From Bacteroidales bacterium (GTDB taxonomy: Bacteria > Bacteroidota > Bacteroidia > Bacteroidales > UBA932), in contig JAEDLO010000006.1 of the NCBI GenBank assembly GCA_016295245.1, positions 1 to 39,776 on the forward strand: DNA of 39,776 nt, in the 5' to 3' direction. The position numbers and the translations under genes are program-made. This document shows, piece after piece, positions 32,356 to 39,776 of this stretch (within the stretch, counting starts at the first letter, position 1; each line of letters opens with the position of its first letter). Under the pieces are notes generated by a model. That model did no database searches, was not told where the DNA came from, and was given only the letters and a program-made list of their open reading frames with translations.

Positions 32356-34314
32356 CTACTTGAGCATAATCTGACCGCCGGTCACAGGGATGGCCTGTCC
32401 GGTTTCGCCGGTCTGTTCGATTGAATAAAGTATCGCCTTGCACACGTCAACAGGGTTGCACCCCTTGCGCATAGGCACTTTCGATAGATAGTAGGCCCTC
32501 ACGTCCTCCACGCTCTTGGCTCCCGGAACCTTTCCGGCATTGAGGTACTGGACGAAGAGGCCCTTCTCAGGGTCGCTCCAAAGCGGTCCGTCCAGGTAGT
32601 TGCCAGGGCAGATGGCGTTGACCTTGATGTTGAACGGAGCAAGCTCCAGGGCGTATGACTGCACGAGGCCTATGCCGCCGAACTTGCTGCCGGCGTAGGC
32701 GTAGTTGGCCTTCGAGCCTTCCAGTCCGCTCTTGGAGTTGATCTGGATGATGTCTGCAAAGTATTCCGGATCGTATTTGGTCTGGATCTTCATCACGTGA
32801 CTTGCCACCTTCGAGCAGTAGAAGAATGCATAGTAGTTGATCTTGGTGACGAAGTCGAAGGTCTCAGGGGTGAGGCTCTCGAGATCTCCCGCCCTTGCCA
32901 CGCCGGCGTTGGAAACGAAGGCGTCGAGGGCTCCGAAGTTCACGATGGTCTCGAGAACCAGGTTCCTGATGCTGTCGATTTCGCTGACGTTGGTCTTGAC
33001 GAAGATGGCCTTGTTGTTGCGCGCGATGGCGTTGAATGAGGCTGCGGTGGCTTCGCCTGTCACCTCGTTGAGGTCGGCTACGACAATGTTCGCGCCCTCC
33101 TTGATGAGCTCGCGGGCAATGCCCTCGCCGAAGCCTTGTGCGGCGCCGGTGACGATGATGGTCTTCCCTTCAACCCTGCCGGATGAGGCTCCGCCGGCGA
33201 CTTTGCGGCGATAGTTCTCAACCTCCCAGTTGTCAATGAAGCTGATCCATTCCGGCTCCATCGGATGCTCTCCGCCGAAGGCCTGGGCGTAGCAGGCAAT
33301 CTTCATCGCGTCGCAGAAGACGTCGGTGATGATGGCTGCGTTGCGGCTGTGGTCGCCCACGGCGATGAGTCCGATACCCTTGACGAGGATGACCTTAGGG
33401 CTGTGTCCGCGCCTTGCGATGTACTCCTCGATTTTCTCCTCGGCCTGCTTGAGGATGTCCTCAGGGGTCTGGGCGTCGATGTAGATGTATTCGGACTTGC
33501 AGTAAACGATGATGTCAGGAGAGAACGGCACGGCCACCTTGGCGAAAGCCTCCGGGCTTTCGCTCACCTTTACGGTGAGAGCGTTGGAGGTCAGCTTGAG
33601 GGTCTTGGCGCCGCGGCCGTTTCGGCTGAGGATGGCGCGAAGTCCCGGGATGAACTCAGTCACGCAGTCGCAGACCGGAACGTCTCCCTCAGGGAGCGTT
33701 CCCGCCCGGCTCTCGAGACGGGCGATGAGCTCGGCGTAAATCCTGTCTATCTCTTCAGTGCTGTCAGCGCCCACGAATACGCCGTGGTTCTGTAGGAAGA
33801 TTACAGCCGGTTCACTGCCCCTGGCCTTCTTGTACTCCATAATCCTGTCGTACACCTTCTTGAAGAGGGTGTAACCCGGATCGGTGTACTCGATGTACAG
33901 GGCCTCGGGGAAGAGCTCGGCGCATACTGAGGCGGCGTTTGCCGAACACATCAGACCGTTCACGAGGGTAGGGTGGGTGTGGACGACATAGGCTGCCTCC
34001 AGGCAGTTGTGGAGCGAAGTCTCCACTGACGGGCGGCGGTCTTTGGTGATGCAGGCGGCGGCGAGGTCATTCTTGACCTGTTCCTCGCGGAGCGCGCTGT
34101 CCTGGCTGTAGGCCTTTTCGCCCATAGGGTTGAGCAGAGAGCGGTCGAGCACGGCAAAACCGTCCTCGGTGATTGTGGCCATCGCGAAACCGCTGGCCTT
34201 CACCCAAAGCTTGCTCTCATTTTTGTAAGAAGTGTTTCCGCCTCCGGCAATCACGAAGCGGGGGTCGGAACCGTATTTTTGGGATATTGCTACAAGAGCG
34301 TCTATTTCTTTCAT
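32356..34314 (-). CDS. Bifunctional class II aldolase/short-chain dehydrogenase fusion (RhaE/RhaD-like)
   Basis: The 652-residue fusion has an N-terminal class II aldolase domain with zinc ligands H112-T-H114 and H177 (QNHG). The C-terminal short-chain dehydrogenase has TGAAQGFG at residues 389-396 and the active-site Y-x-x-x-K in YAYAGSKFGG near residue 560. The best known relatives couple rhamnulose 1-phosphate cleavage to oxidation of the lactaldehyde formed. No rhamnose isomerase, kinase or transporter is nearby, so the substrate here is open. The ATG overlaps the PHP stop by one base (TAATG), showing translational coupling. Confidence 0.88.
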   Translation of the reverse strand: MKEIDALVAISQKYGSDPRFVIAGGGNTSYKNESKLWVKASGFAMATITEDGFAVLDRSLLNPMGEKAYSQDSALREEQVKNDLAAACITKDRRPSVETSLHNCLEAAYVVHTHPTLVNGLMCSANAASVCAELFPEALYIEYTDPGYTLFKKVYDRIMEYKKARGSEPAVIFLQNHGVFVGADSTEEIDRIYAELIARLESRAGTLPEGDVPVCDCVTEFIPGLRAILSRNGRGAKTLKLTSNALTVKVSESPEAFAKVAVPFSPDIIVYCKSEYIYIDAQTPEDILKQAEEKIEEYIARRGHSPKVILVKGIGLIAVGDHSRNAAIITDVFCDAMKIACYAQAFGGEHPMEPEWISFIDNWEVENYRRKVAGGASSGRVEGKTIIVTGAAQGFGEGIARELIKEGANIVVADLNEVTGEATAASFNAIARNNKAIFVKTNVSEIDSIRNLVLETIVNFGALDAFVSNAGVARAGDLESLTPETFDFVTKINYYAFFYCSKVASHVMKIQTKYDPEYFADIIQINSKSGLEGSKANYAYAGSKFGGIGLVQSYALELAPFNIKVNAICPGNYLDGPLWSDPEKGLFVQYLNAGKVPGAKSVEDVRAYYLSKVPMRKGCNPVDVCKAILYSIEQTGETGQAIPVTGGQIMLK

Positions 34315-35414
34315 TATTCAGTTGCTTTCCGGATTAACAAGTCTCCCTCCTCGGCGGTCTTCAGACCGTTCTGGTGGGCTGCAATCAAGCAGGCTCCGTT
34401 GTAGTTGATTTCCTTGAGCTTGTCGGACAGGCCGGCAGCGTCGCGGGTGCGGAGCTTGATAGGCTCAAGCGCAGGCGTGTTGTGCTCGGAACCGAAGCTT
34501 ACGATAAAGCCCTCGTCCTTCAGATAGCCTGCGTACTGCTCGAGCACGGCGGTGGTGTTGCGGGTGGTTATGAATTCCACTGAGCGGAAGCCCCTCTTCT
34601 TGAGCAGGTCGGCAGCTTTCTGCAGGTCGAGCTCGAAGTCGGTGAAGTTCCCCTTGGCGTCATCCGCCAGGAAAGGATAGGTAGGGATGCCGCCAGCCGC
34701 CTCGATGATGCGCTGGACGGTCTCCATCGGCAGGAAGGCCTTAGGGTCCTCCGGCACGAAGGCAGCTCCGCCGGACTTGAGCAGATTGCCGCGGATTTCG
34801 TTCTCAACGGCAGCCTTGTCGACAGGGGCGCTCTTGAGCGCTTTGCCGCCGAACAGCCTCTCGTAGAAGGCGAGCTTGTCGGCCTCGGCGCTGAACCTGG
34901 CGTCGATGGCAAGGCGCAGAGCCGTTGCCAGGTGTCTCTCGCGGATGGAACCGCGGGTGAGCTCCTTCTCGACCTGGCTGAAGCTGATGTTGAAGCCGGC
35001 CTTGATGGCATCGAGGTGGATGTTGAGTTTTTCGCACATCCTGGCCACCTGGGCATTGGATTCGGCCTTGACGGCAGCAAGCTGAGCGGCCTCCTCGCCC
35101 TTGAGGATGACAGGGTAGCTCAAACCCTTGCCGCTGAGATAGGTTCGGCCGGGGTTGTTGGGGTCGTTGACGCGGATGCCGTTTGCCTGGTCTTCCACGT
35201 TGAGGGAAATGAACTCGATATTGAAAAGAGGGAAGAGGCGGCGTTTGCCGCACTCTTCACTCCATTCCTTATATCCGTCCATCGAGTAGAAATCGTTGAT
35301 TCCCACTACCTTTACGCCCTCTTCAGCCGCCATGTCAAGAGCCTGGGTGACTCCGGTGAATGCGCTGAATGAATATGGGGTGTGAAGGTGTCCGTTGACG
35401 TCTAGAACTGCCAT
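34314..35414 (-). CDS. PHP-domain protein
   Basis: The 366-residue protein begins with the PHP metal-binding motif HLHTPYSF (H9, H11), followed by D41 and E67 as likely further ligands. A late FGSEHNTP may give another histidine. The usual D-H pair at the second motif reads D41-F-Y here, so the metal site may be incomplete. PHP proteins are typically phosphoesterases such as histidinol phosphatase. In this operon a sugar-phosphate phosphatase would make sense, but that is inference. It sits between E1 (1 base after its stop) and the aldolase fusion, with which it is translationally coupled. Confidence 0.78.
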   Translation of the reverse strand: MAVLDVNGHLHTPYSFSAFTGVTQALDMAAEEGVKVVGINDFYSMDGYKEWSEECGKRRLFPLFNIEFISLNVEDQANGIRVNDPNNPGRTYLSGKGLSYPVILKGEEAAQLAAVKAESNAQVARMCEKLNIHLDAIKAGFNISFSQVEKELTRGSIRERHLATALRLAIDARFSAEADKLAFYERLFGGKALKSAPVDKAAVENEIRGNLLKSGGAAFVPEDPKAFLPMETVQRIIEAAGGIPTYPFLADDAKGNFTDFELDLQKAADLLKKRGFRSVEFITTRNTTAVLEQYAGYLKDEGFIVSFGSEHNTPALEPIKLRTRDAAGLSDKLKEINYNGACLIAAHQNGLKTAEEGDLLIRKATE

Positions 35415-35415
35415 A

Positions 35416-37843
35416 TCAGATACCCTTCTTGCTTCTGAGAATCATCTGGGCTGCAGTCTGGTTGGTCGTAGGAACATAATCCTTGAGAGGAACCATCTTC
35501 TCGTTGATTGCGTCCAGGAACCAGCTTGGCTGAGGGAAGAATGCCTCCTCAAGCTCGTGGCAAGGGGTGATCCAGTTGCGTGAACCGAGCACTACCGGAG
35601 CTGCGTCGAGGTAGTCGAAGCACAGGTCGGCGATGTTGGCTGCGAGGTCGTTCAGGAACGAGCCTCTTGCCGAGGCATCGCCTGCAATGATGATGCGTCC
35701 GGTCTTCTTGACAGACTCGATGACCTTCTCGTAGTTGAACGGTACGAGGGTGCGGGCGTCGATGACCTCAGCCTCCATACCGTATTTCTCCTTGAGCTCG
35801 TCTGCTGCCTTGAGGGCACGGTAGAGGGTGGCTCCGATGGTCAGGAAGGTGACGTCCTTTCCTTCGCGCTTGATGTCCGGCTCGCCGAGAGGAATCTCGT
35901 AGTACTCGGCTGGAACGCCTTCCTTGTGGAACTCCTCGCCCTTGTCGTATATGCGCTGGCTCTCGAAGAAGATGACAGGGTCAGTGCCCTGGAGGGCTGA
36001 ATTCATCAGACCCTTTGCGTCATAAGGAGTGACAGGGAACACGACCTTCAGTCCCGGGATGTGGGTGCAGAGTGAGGTCCAGTCCTGAGAGTGCTGCGCA
36101 CCGTACTTCGAACCTACTGATACCCTGACAACTACAGGCATCTTGAGGATGTTTCCTGACATTGCCTGCCACTTAGGGAGCTGGTTGAAGATTTCGTCTC
36201 CACAGCAACCGAGGAAGTCGCAGTACATAATTTCAGGAATCACGCGTCCGCCGCACATCGCATAACCGATGGCGGTGCCGATGATGGCGGCCTCGGCGAT
36301 AGGCGAGTTGAAGAGACGGTGGTAAGGAAGGGCCTCGGTGAGTCCGCGGTAAACCGCGAAGGCGCCGCCCCACTCCCTGTTCTCCTCGCCATAGGCGATA
36401 AGGGATGCGTCCTTGTAGAAGCGGTCGATGATGGCCTCGAACAGACCGTCCTTGATATTATAGGTCTTCATCTTGCTGACAGGCTTGCCCTCGGCGTCGA
36501 GCCAGAAGCGTGACTTGCCGGCAATCTGCTTGACCCTAGGGTTCTCCTCCATAGGGTGGTTGACCTCAGGCTTGGCGTCGCTGAGCGAATCGATGCTGCT
36601 GTTTGAGAACATCATATCGCCGAGAAGCTCCTGATTGCTGCTCAGGTCCATACGTGGAGAGAGGGTCTCGTCGATGGCGAGCTTGTACATCTCGAAGATT
36701 ACATCCTTGATCTCGGTCTGGATGCCGTCGAGAGCGGCCTGGTCAGCCACGCCGGCCTCGATGAGCTTGCGGCCGAATGCGAGGATGCAGTCCTCTGCCA
36801 TCCAAGCCTCTTTTTCCTCCTTTGTGCGGTATGAGTCCTGGTCGCTTGGAGAGTGGCCGCTGTAGCGGTAGGTTACTACGTCCAGCAGGCAAGGTCCTTC
36901 CTTCTTCTCGAGGAGGGCCTTCTTGCGGCGGTAAGCGTCGATGACGGCGAGAGGGTTGTAGCCGTCCACGCGCTCTGCGTGCCAGGCCTCAGGGTTGAAG
37001 CCGGCGCCGATGCGGGCAGGGAAGGTGTAACCCATAGTTTCGCCCCTGGTTTGGCCGCCCATGGCGTACTGGTTGTCCATCACGTTGATCATAAGAGGCA
37101 GGCCGCCCTTCATATCGCCCTCCCAGAGGGTCTTGAACTGATCCATTGAAGCGAAGGTCATACCTTCGAGGACAGGGCCGCGGGCCATTGCGCCGTCACC
37201 GAGATTGGCGACTACGATGCCCTTCTTGCGGTTAACCTTCTTATAGAGTGCGGCGCCGGCTGCGATTGAGCCTGAACCGCCCACGATGGCGTTGTTGGGG
37301 TAGATGCCGAAAGGAGTGAAGAAGGTGTGCATCGATCCGCCCAGGCCCTTGTTGAAACCTGTGGTGCGGGCGAAAATTTCAGCGATGGCTCCATAGATGA
37401 GGAAGCGGATGCCCTTCTGCTTGGCGCTGCCCTTGAAGTCCTTGTTGGCCACGTTGTTGGTCGCGCCGTCCCAGAACTCGTTCATCACCTTCTCGAGCTC
37501 CTCATCGGAGAGAACCGAAGATGAAATCGTCAGTGGTGAGAGTGTAGGCCATACCTACTGCGGCGGCCTCCTGACCCATTGAAAGGTGGGCAGGGCCCGG
37601 GTTGTTGTAGGCTACTCCGTTGTAGCCTCCGGTGGTCTTCACGAGGTTGAGCATAGTCTCGAACTCGCGGATTACGAACATGTCGCGGTAGATATGGAGA
37701 AGGTCCTCCTTGGTGAAGTTCTTCTCTTCGAGCTCCTGCGCTACGGTCTTGTCGTAGGTCATCACAGGAATTTCCGGAAACTTGATCTCGTGCTCTTTCG
37801 GGCGGAGTACCTCGTTCGGATCGATGTAAAGTGATTTTGGCAT
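35416..37843 (-). pseudogene. 2-oxoacid dehydrogenase E1, fused alpha/beta subunits, frame broken near 37,500
   Basis: The E1 component decarboxylates a 2-oxoacid using thiamine diphosphate and passes the acyl group to lipoylated E2. The first 113 residues (37843 to 37502) begin MPKSLYIDPNE and run to DDFIFGSLR, then stop. From about 37499 a second frame continues with SDEELEKV and runs 690 residues to 35416. That part has the alpha-subunit thiamine motif (GDGAMARG with MDNQYA) and the complete beta subunit with its SPIAEAAI glutamate. The segment lost at the junction should hold the HRxHG pyrophosphate-binding residues, and a deletion of length 3n+2 would explain both gap and frame. Everything else is intact, so the event is recent or is an assembly artefact. 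Confidence 0.8.
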
Positions 37844-37865
37844 AATGTTATTCTGTATTTAGTTG

Positions 37866-39245
37866 TTATTTCAAAGCGAATGCTGTTTCCTTGATGATTT
37901 CGCCAACGGTCGGGTGAGGGAAGACGACTTCCTTGATCTGCTCGAGGGTCATCTCCTGCTCGATGGCTATGCACATACTCTGGATGATTTCTGAACAAGG
38001 ATTGCCCAGCATATGGGCGCCGAGCACCTCGTGGTACTTCGCGCCTACGATGAGCTTGCAGATGCCCTCGCCGCCCTCGTTTTCGGCGACGAAACGGCCT
38101 GAGTAGGCCATAGGGAGCTTGACTACCTTGAAGTCGATGCCCTTGGCCTTGGCCTCGGATTCGGTCAGACCTACGCCGGCAACCTCAGGGTTGGTGTAAA
38201 CCACGCCCGGGATGGCGTTGTAGCGCATACGGTCAGCCTTGCCGAGGATGTTGTTGATGGCTACTTCGCCCTCGCGGCTTGCGGTGTGGGCGAGCATCGA
38301 GAAGCCGGTCACATCGCCGGCTGCGTACACGTTAGGGATGTTGGTGCGCATATGCTCGTCAACCTTGATGCCCACAGGCCTGCCTGCAGGGTTGGTTGCC
38401 ATCTCTACGCCGATGTTCTCGAGCCCGAGGCCCGCGAAGTTGGCGCGGCGTCCCACCGACACGAGAATCTTGTCTCCGCTTACGCGGCACTGCTTGCCCT
38501 CAGGGTCTTCGTACACCACGGTGTTGCCCTCGATGCCGGTAACCTTGCACTTGAGGCAGAAGTTGACTCCGCGCTTGGCGTAGATGCCCTGAAGCATTGA
38601 GCTGATCTCGTCGTCCATAGGGCCGAGAATCTTAGGAAGCATCTCGACTACGGTCACTTTGGTGCCGAGGGTGCTGTAGAATGCGGCGAACTCCATTCCG
38701 ATCACGCCGCCGCCGATTACGACCAGCTCCTTTGGCTGCTCCTGGAGGGCGAGGATTTCGCGGTTGGTTACGATTACCTCACCTGCTTCCTTCAGGCCCG
38801 GGAACGGTGGTACTGCAGCCTCTGAGCCCGTGCAGACAAGCAAGTTGCGGCAGAGGTAGCTCTCGCTGCCGGCAACAATCTCGATGCCCTCGGCACTGCG
38901 GCCTTTGATGGTGGCGCTCTCGCTTACCACCTGGACCTTGTAGCCCTTCATTGCGGCTTTGATGCCGCCGACCAGCTTCTTGACCACCTTGTCCTTGCGC
39001 TTGACGAACTCGCCGTAGTTGAATGACGGGTTCTGGGCATAAACGCCGTAATGGTCGCCGTTTACTGCATAGTTGTAAACCTTGGCCCCGTAGAGGAGGG
39101 TTTTAGTAGGGATGCATCCCTCGTTGAGGCATACTCCTCCCAGGGATTTTCTTTCGAAAAGCACTACTGAAAGACCGGCGGCGCCGGCTCTTTCCGCTGC
39201 GACGTATCCACCAGGACCGCCGCCGATTATTGCAACGTCAAACAT
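37866..39245 (-). CDS. lpdA: Dihydrolipoyl dehydrogenase (E3)
   Basis: E3 reoxidises the dihydrolipoyl group of E2 and reduces NAD. The 459-residue flavoprotein has the FAD loop GGGPGG at residues 8-13, the redox disulfide C39-LNEG-C44 in GGVCLNEGCIPTK, a second NAD-binding loop (GGGVIGMEFA), and the C-terminal HPTVGE histidine-glutamate of the partner active site. The start is taken at ATG 39245 (MFDVAIIGGG), giving the usual N-terminus; an in-frame start at 39275 would overlap the E2 gene. It lies 19 bases after E2 and 22 bases before E1. Confidence 0.95.
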   Translation of the reverse strand: MFDVAIIGGGPGGYVAAERAGAAGLSVVLFERKSLGGVCLNEGCIPTKTLLYGAKVYNYAVNGDHYGVYAQNPSFNYGEFVKRKDKVVKKLVGGIKAAMKGYKVQVVSESATIKGRSAEGIEIVAGSESYLCRNLLVCTGSEAAVPPFPGLKEAGEVIVTNREILALQEQPKELVVIGGGVIGMEFAAFYSTLGTKVTVVEMLPKILGPMDDEISSMLQGIYAKRGVNFCLKCKVTGIEGNTVVYEDPEGKQCRVSGDKILVSVGRRANFAGLGLENIGVEMATNPAGRPVGIKVDEHMRTNIPNVYAAGDVTGFSMLAHTASREGEVAINNILGKADRMRYNAIPGVVYTNPEVAGVGLTESEAKAKGIDFKVVKLPMAYSGRFVAENEGGEGICKLIVGAKYHEVLGAHMLGNPCSEIIQSMCIAIEQEMTLEQIKEVVFPHPTVGEIIKETAFALK

Positions 39246-39264
39246 TTGTAATGTTGTTAGATTA

Positions 39265-39776
39265 TCAGAATTCAACTTCGAGATTCTCGATCTCGACCGC
39301 TACCTGTTTGAGGAACCTTGTTGCCTCGCCGCCGTCGACTGCACGGTGGTCGTATGTGAGCGACAGACCCATATAAGGAACGAAGCCGAAGACTCCGCCG
39401 CCCAGGTCTTTAGGACGCGCGACGATGGTGCCTACGCCCAGGATTGCGCTCTGAGGCACGTTGATGATAGGGGTGAAGTACTCGACACCGAAGCCTCCGA
39501 GGTTGGATACGGTGAACGAAGCGGCTTCAGCCGACAGGAGGTCAGGATTGCAGCTGCCCTTCTTGCAGTCTTCGGCGACCTTCTTGAGCTGCTTGCTCAA
39601 GCCGATGATGTTAAGCTCGTCGGCGTGGAGGATGGCCGGAACCATCAGGCCGCGCTCGGTGTCAACCGCGCAACCCAGGTTGACCGAGTTGAACAGGCGC
39701 ATAGAGTCGCCCAGACAGTGGGAGTTGAGGTTAGGGAACTTGCCCAGGGCTTTGATGACTGCGTAGCAGACAAAGT
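39265..39776 (-). CDS. Dihydrolipoamide acyltransferase (E2), C-terminal part only
   Basis: This is the catalytic domain of a 2-oxoacid dehydrogenase E2, which transfers acyl groups from the lipoyl arm to coenzyme A. The frame is open to the window edge, so the lipoyl and subunit-binding domains lie outside. Visible are the AVIKALGKFPNLNSH segment, VSNLGGFGVEYFTPIIN, and the catalytic LTYDHRAVDGG with histidine and aspartate intact. Which acyl group is used (acetyl, branched-chain or acetoin-type) cannot be decided from this part. It heads the visible operon followed by lpdA and the broken E1. Confidence 0.93.
   Translation of the reverse strand, partial: FVCYAVIKALGKFPNLNSHCLGDSMRLFNSVNLGCAVDTERGLMVPAILHADELNIIGLSKQLKKVAEDCKKGSCNPDLLSAEAASFTVSNLGGFGVEYFTPIINVPQSAILGVGTIVARPKDLGGGVFGFVPYMGLSLTYDHRAVDGGEATRFLKQVAVEIENLEVEF

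Noticed and set aside
32354..32443. Thirty-residue N-terminal extension of the tricorn-like peptidase
   Set aside because: It overlaps the preceding gene's 3' end and would bury the clear signal peptide starting at 32353.
37495..37510. Programmed frameshift as an explanation for the E1 break
   Set aside because: There is no slippery heptamer at the junction, and a frameshift alone would not restore the missing HRxHG region. A deletion explains both.
1..39776. CRISPR array, insertion sequence, prophage or integrase
   Set aside because: No regularly spaced repeats, transposase, integrase or phage structural genes are seen on either strand.

Overview
The window is chromosomal DNA from a member of the Bacteroidota, most likely an uncultured or gut-type Bacteroidales. 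The evidence is Bacteroidetes-style promoters (TAnnTTTG -7 boxes on both strands at all five divergent gene junctions), few recognisable Shine-Dalgarno sequences, and Bacteroidales-typical families: DUF4954, DUF3109, b558-type succinate dehydrogenase cytochrome b, tricorn-like S41 peptidase and a two-subunit-fused E1. Gene density is high. No gene-free stretch exceeds 300 bases; the largest gap is the 158-base rpsB leader. I saw no mobile element, CRISPR array, tRNA or rRNA.

Layout. 1-14263 holds housekeeping and envelope genes: the 3' part of prmC, a lipoprotein, a TPR protein with a U32 protein behind it, a pseudo-M16 peptidase with a DUF3109 protein, a small membrane protein, a membrane-anchored coiled-coil protein with hemW, aminopeptidase P, and dusB-lpxK. 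14280-19339 is the translation core: frr and pyrH on the minus strand, a lone succinate dehydrogenase/fumarate reductase cytochrome b gene, then rplM-rpsI-rpsB-tsf with candidate RNA leaders before rplM and rpsB. 19438-22228 carries a flippase and a cyclophilin lipoprotein divergent from a YqiA-like esterase.

22277-27783 is a plus-strand run: DUF4954 beta-helix protein, SIS sugar isomerase, lipoate-protein ligase, and a tandem class II aldolase whose second half has lost its metal ligands. It ends at a strong bidirectional terminator. On the other side, 27858-39776 is one long minus-strand run. In transcription order it reads 2-oxoacid dehydrogenase E2 (cut by the window edge), E3, E1 alpha/beta, PHP protein, aldolase/short-chain dehydrogenase fusion, tricorn-like peptidase, and a sorbitol/sorbose-phosphate-type zinc dehydrogenase. 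Lipoate ligase could lipoylate the E2, and the aldolases, isomerase and dehydrogenases suggest sugar or sugar-acid breakdown feeding a 2-oxoacid dehydrogenase.

The most striking anomaly is that the E1 gene is broken near 37,500. The frame shifts exactly where the alpha-subunit thiamine-diphosphate-binding HRxHG segment should be, which looks like a short internal deletion. Other points worth a second look are promoters so close to start codons that several mRNAs should be leaderless, a terminator hairpin whose 5' arm begins inside the rplM promoter, and a structured rpsB leader.
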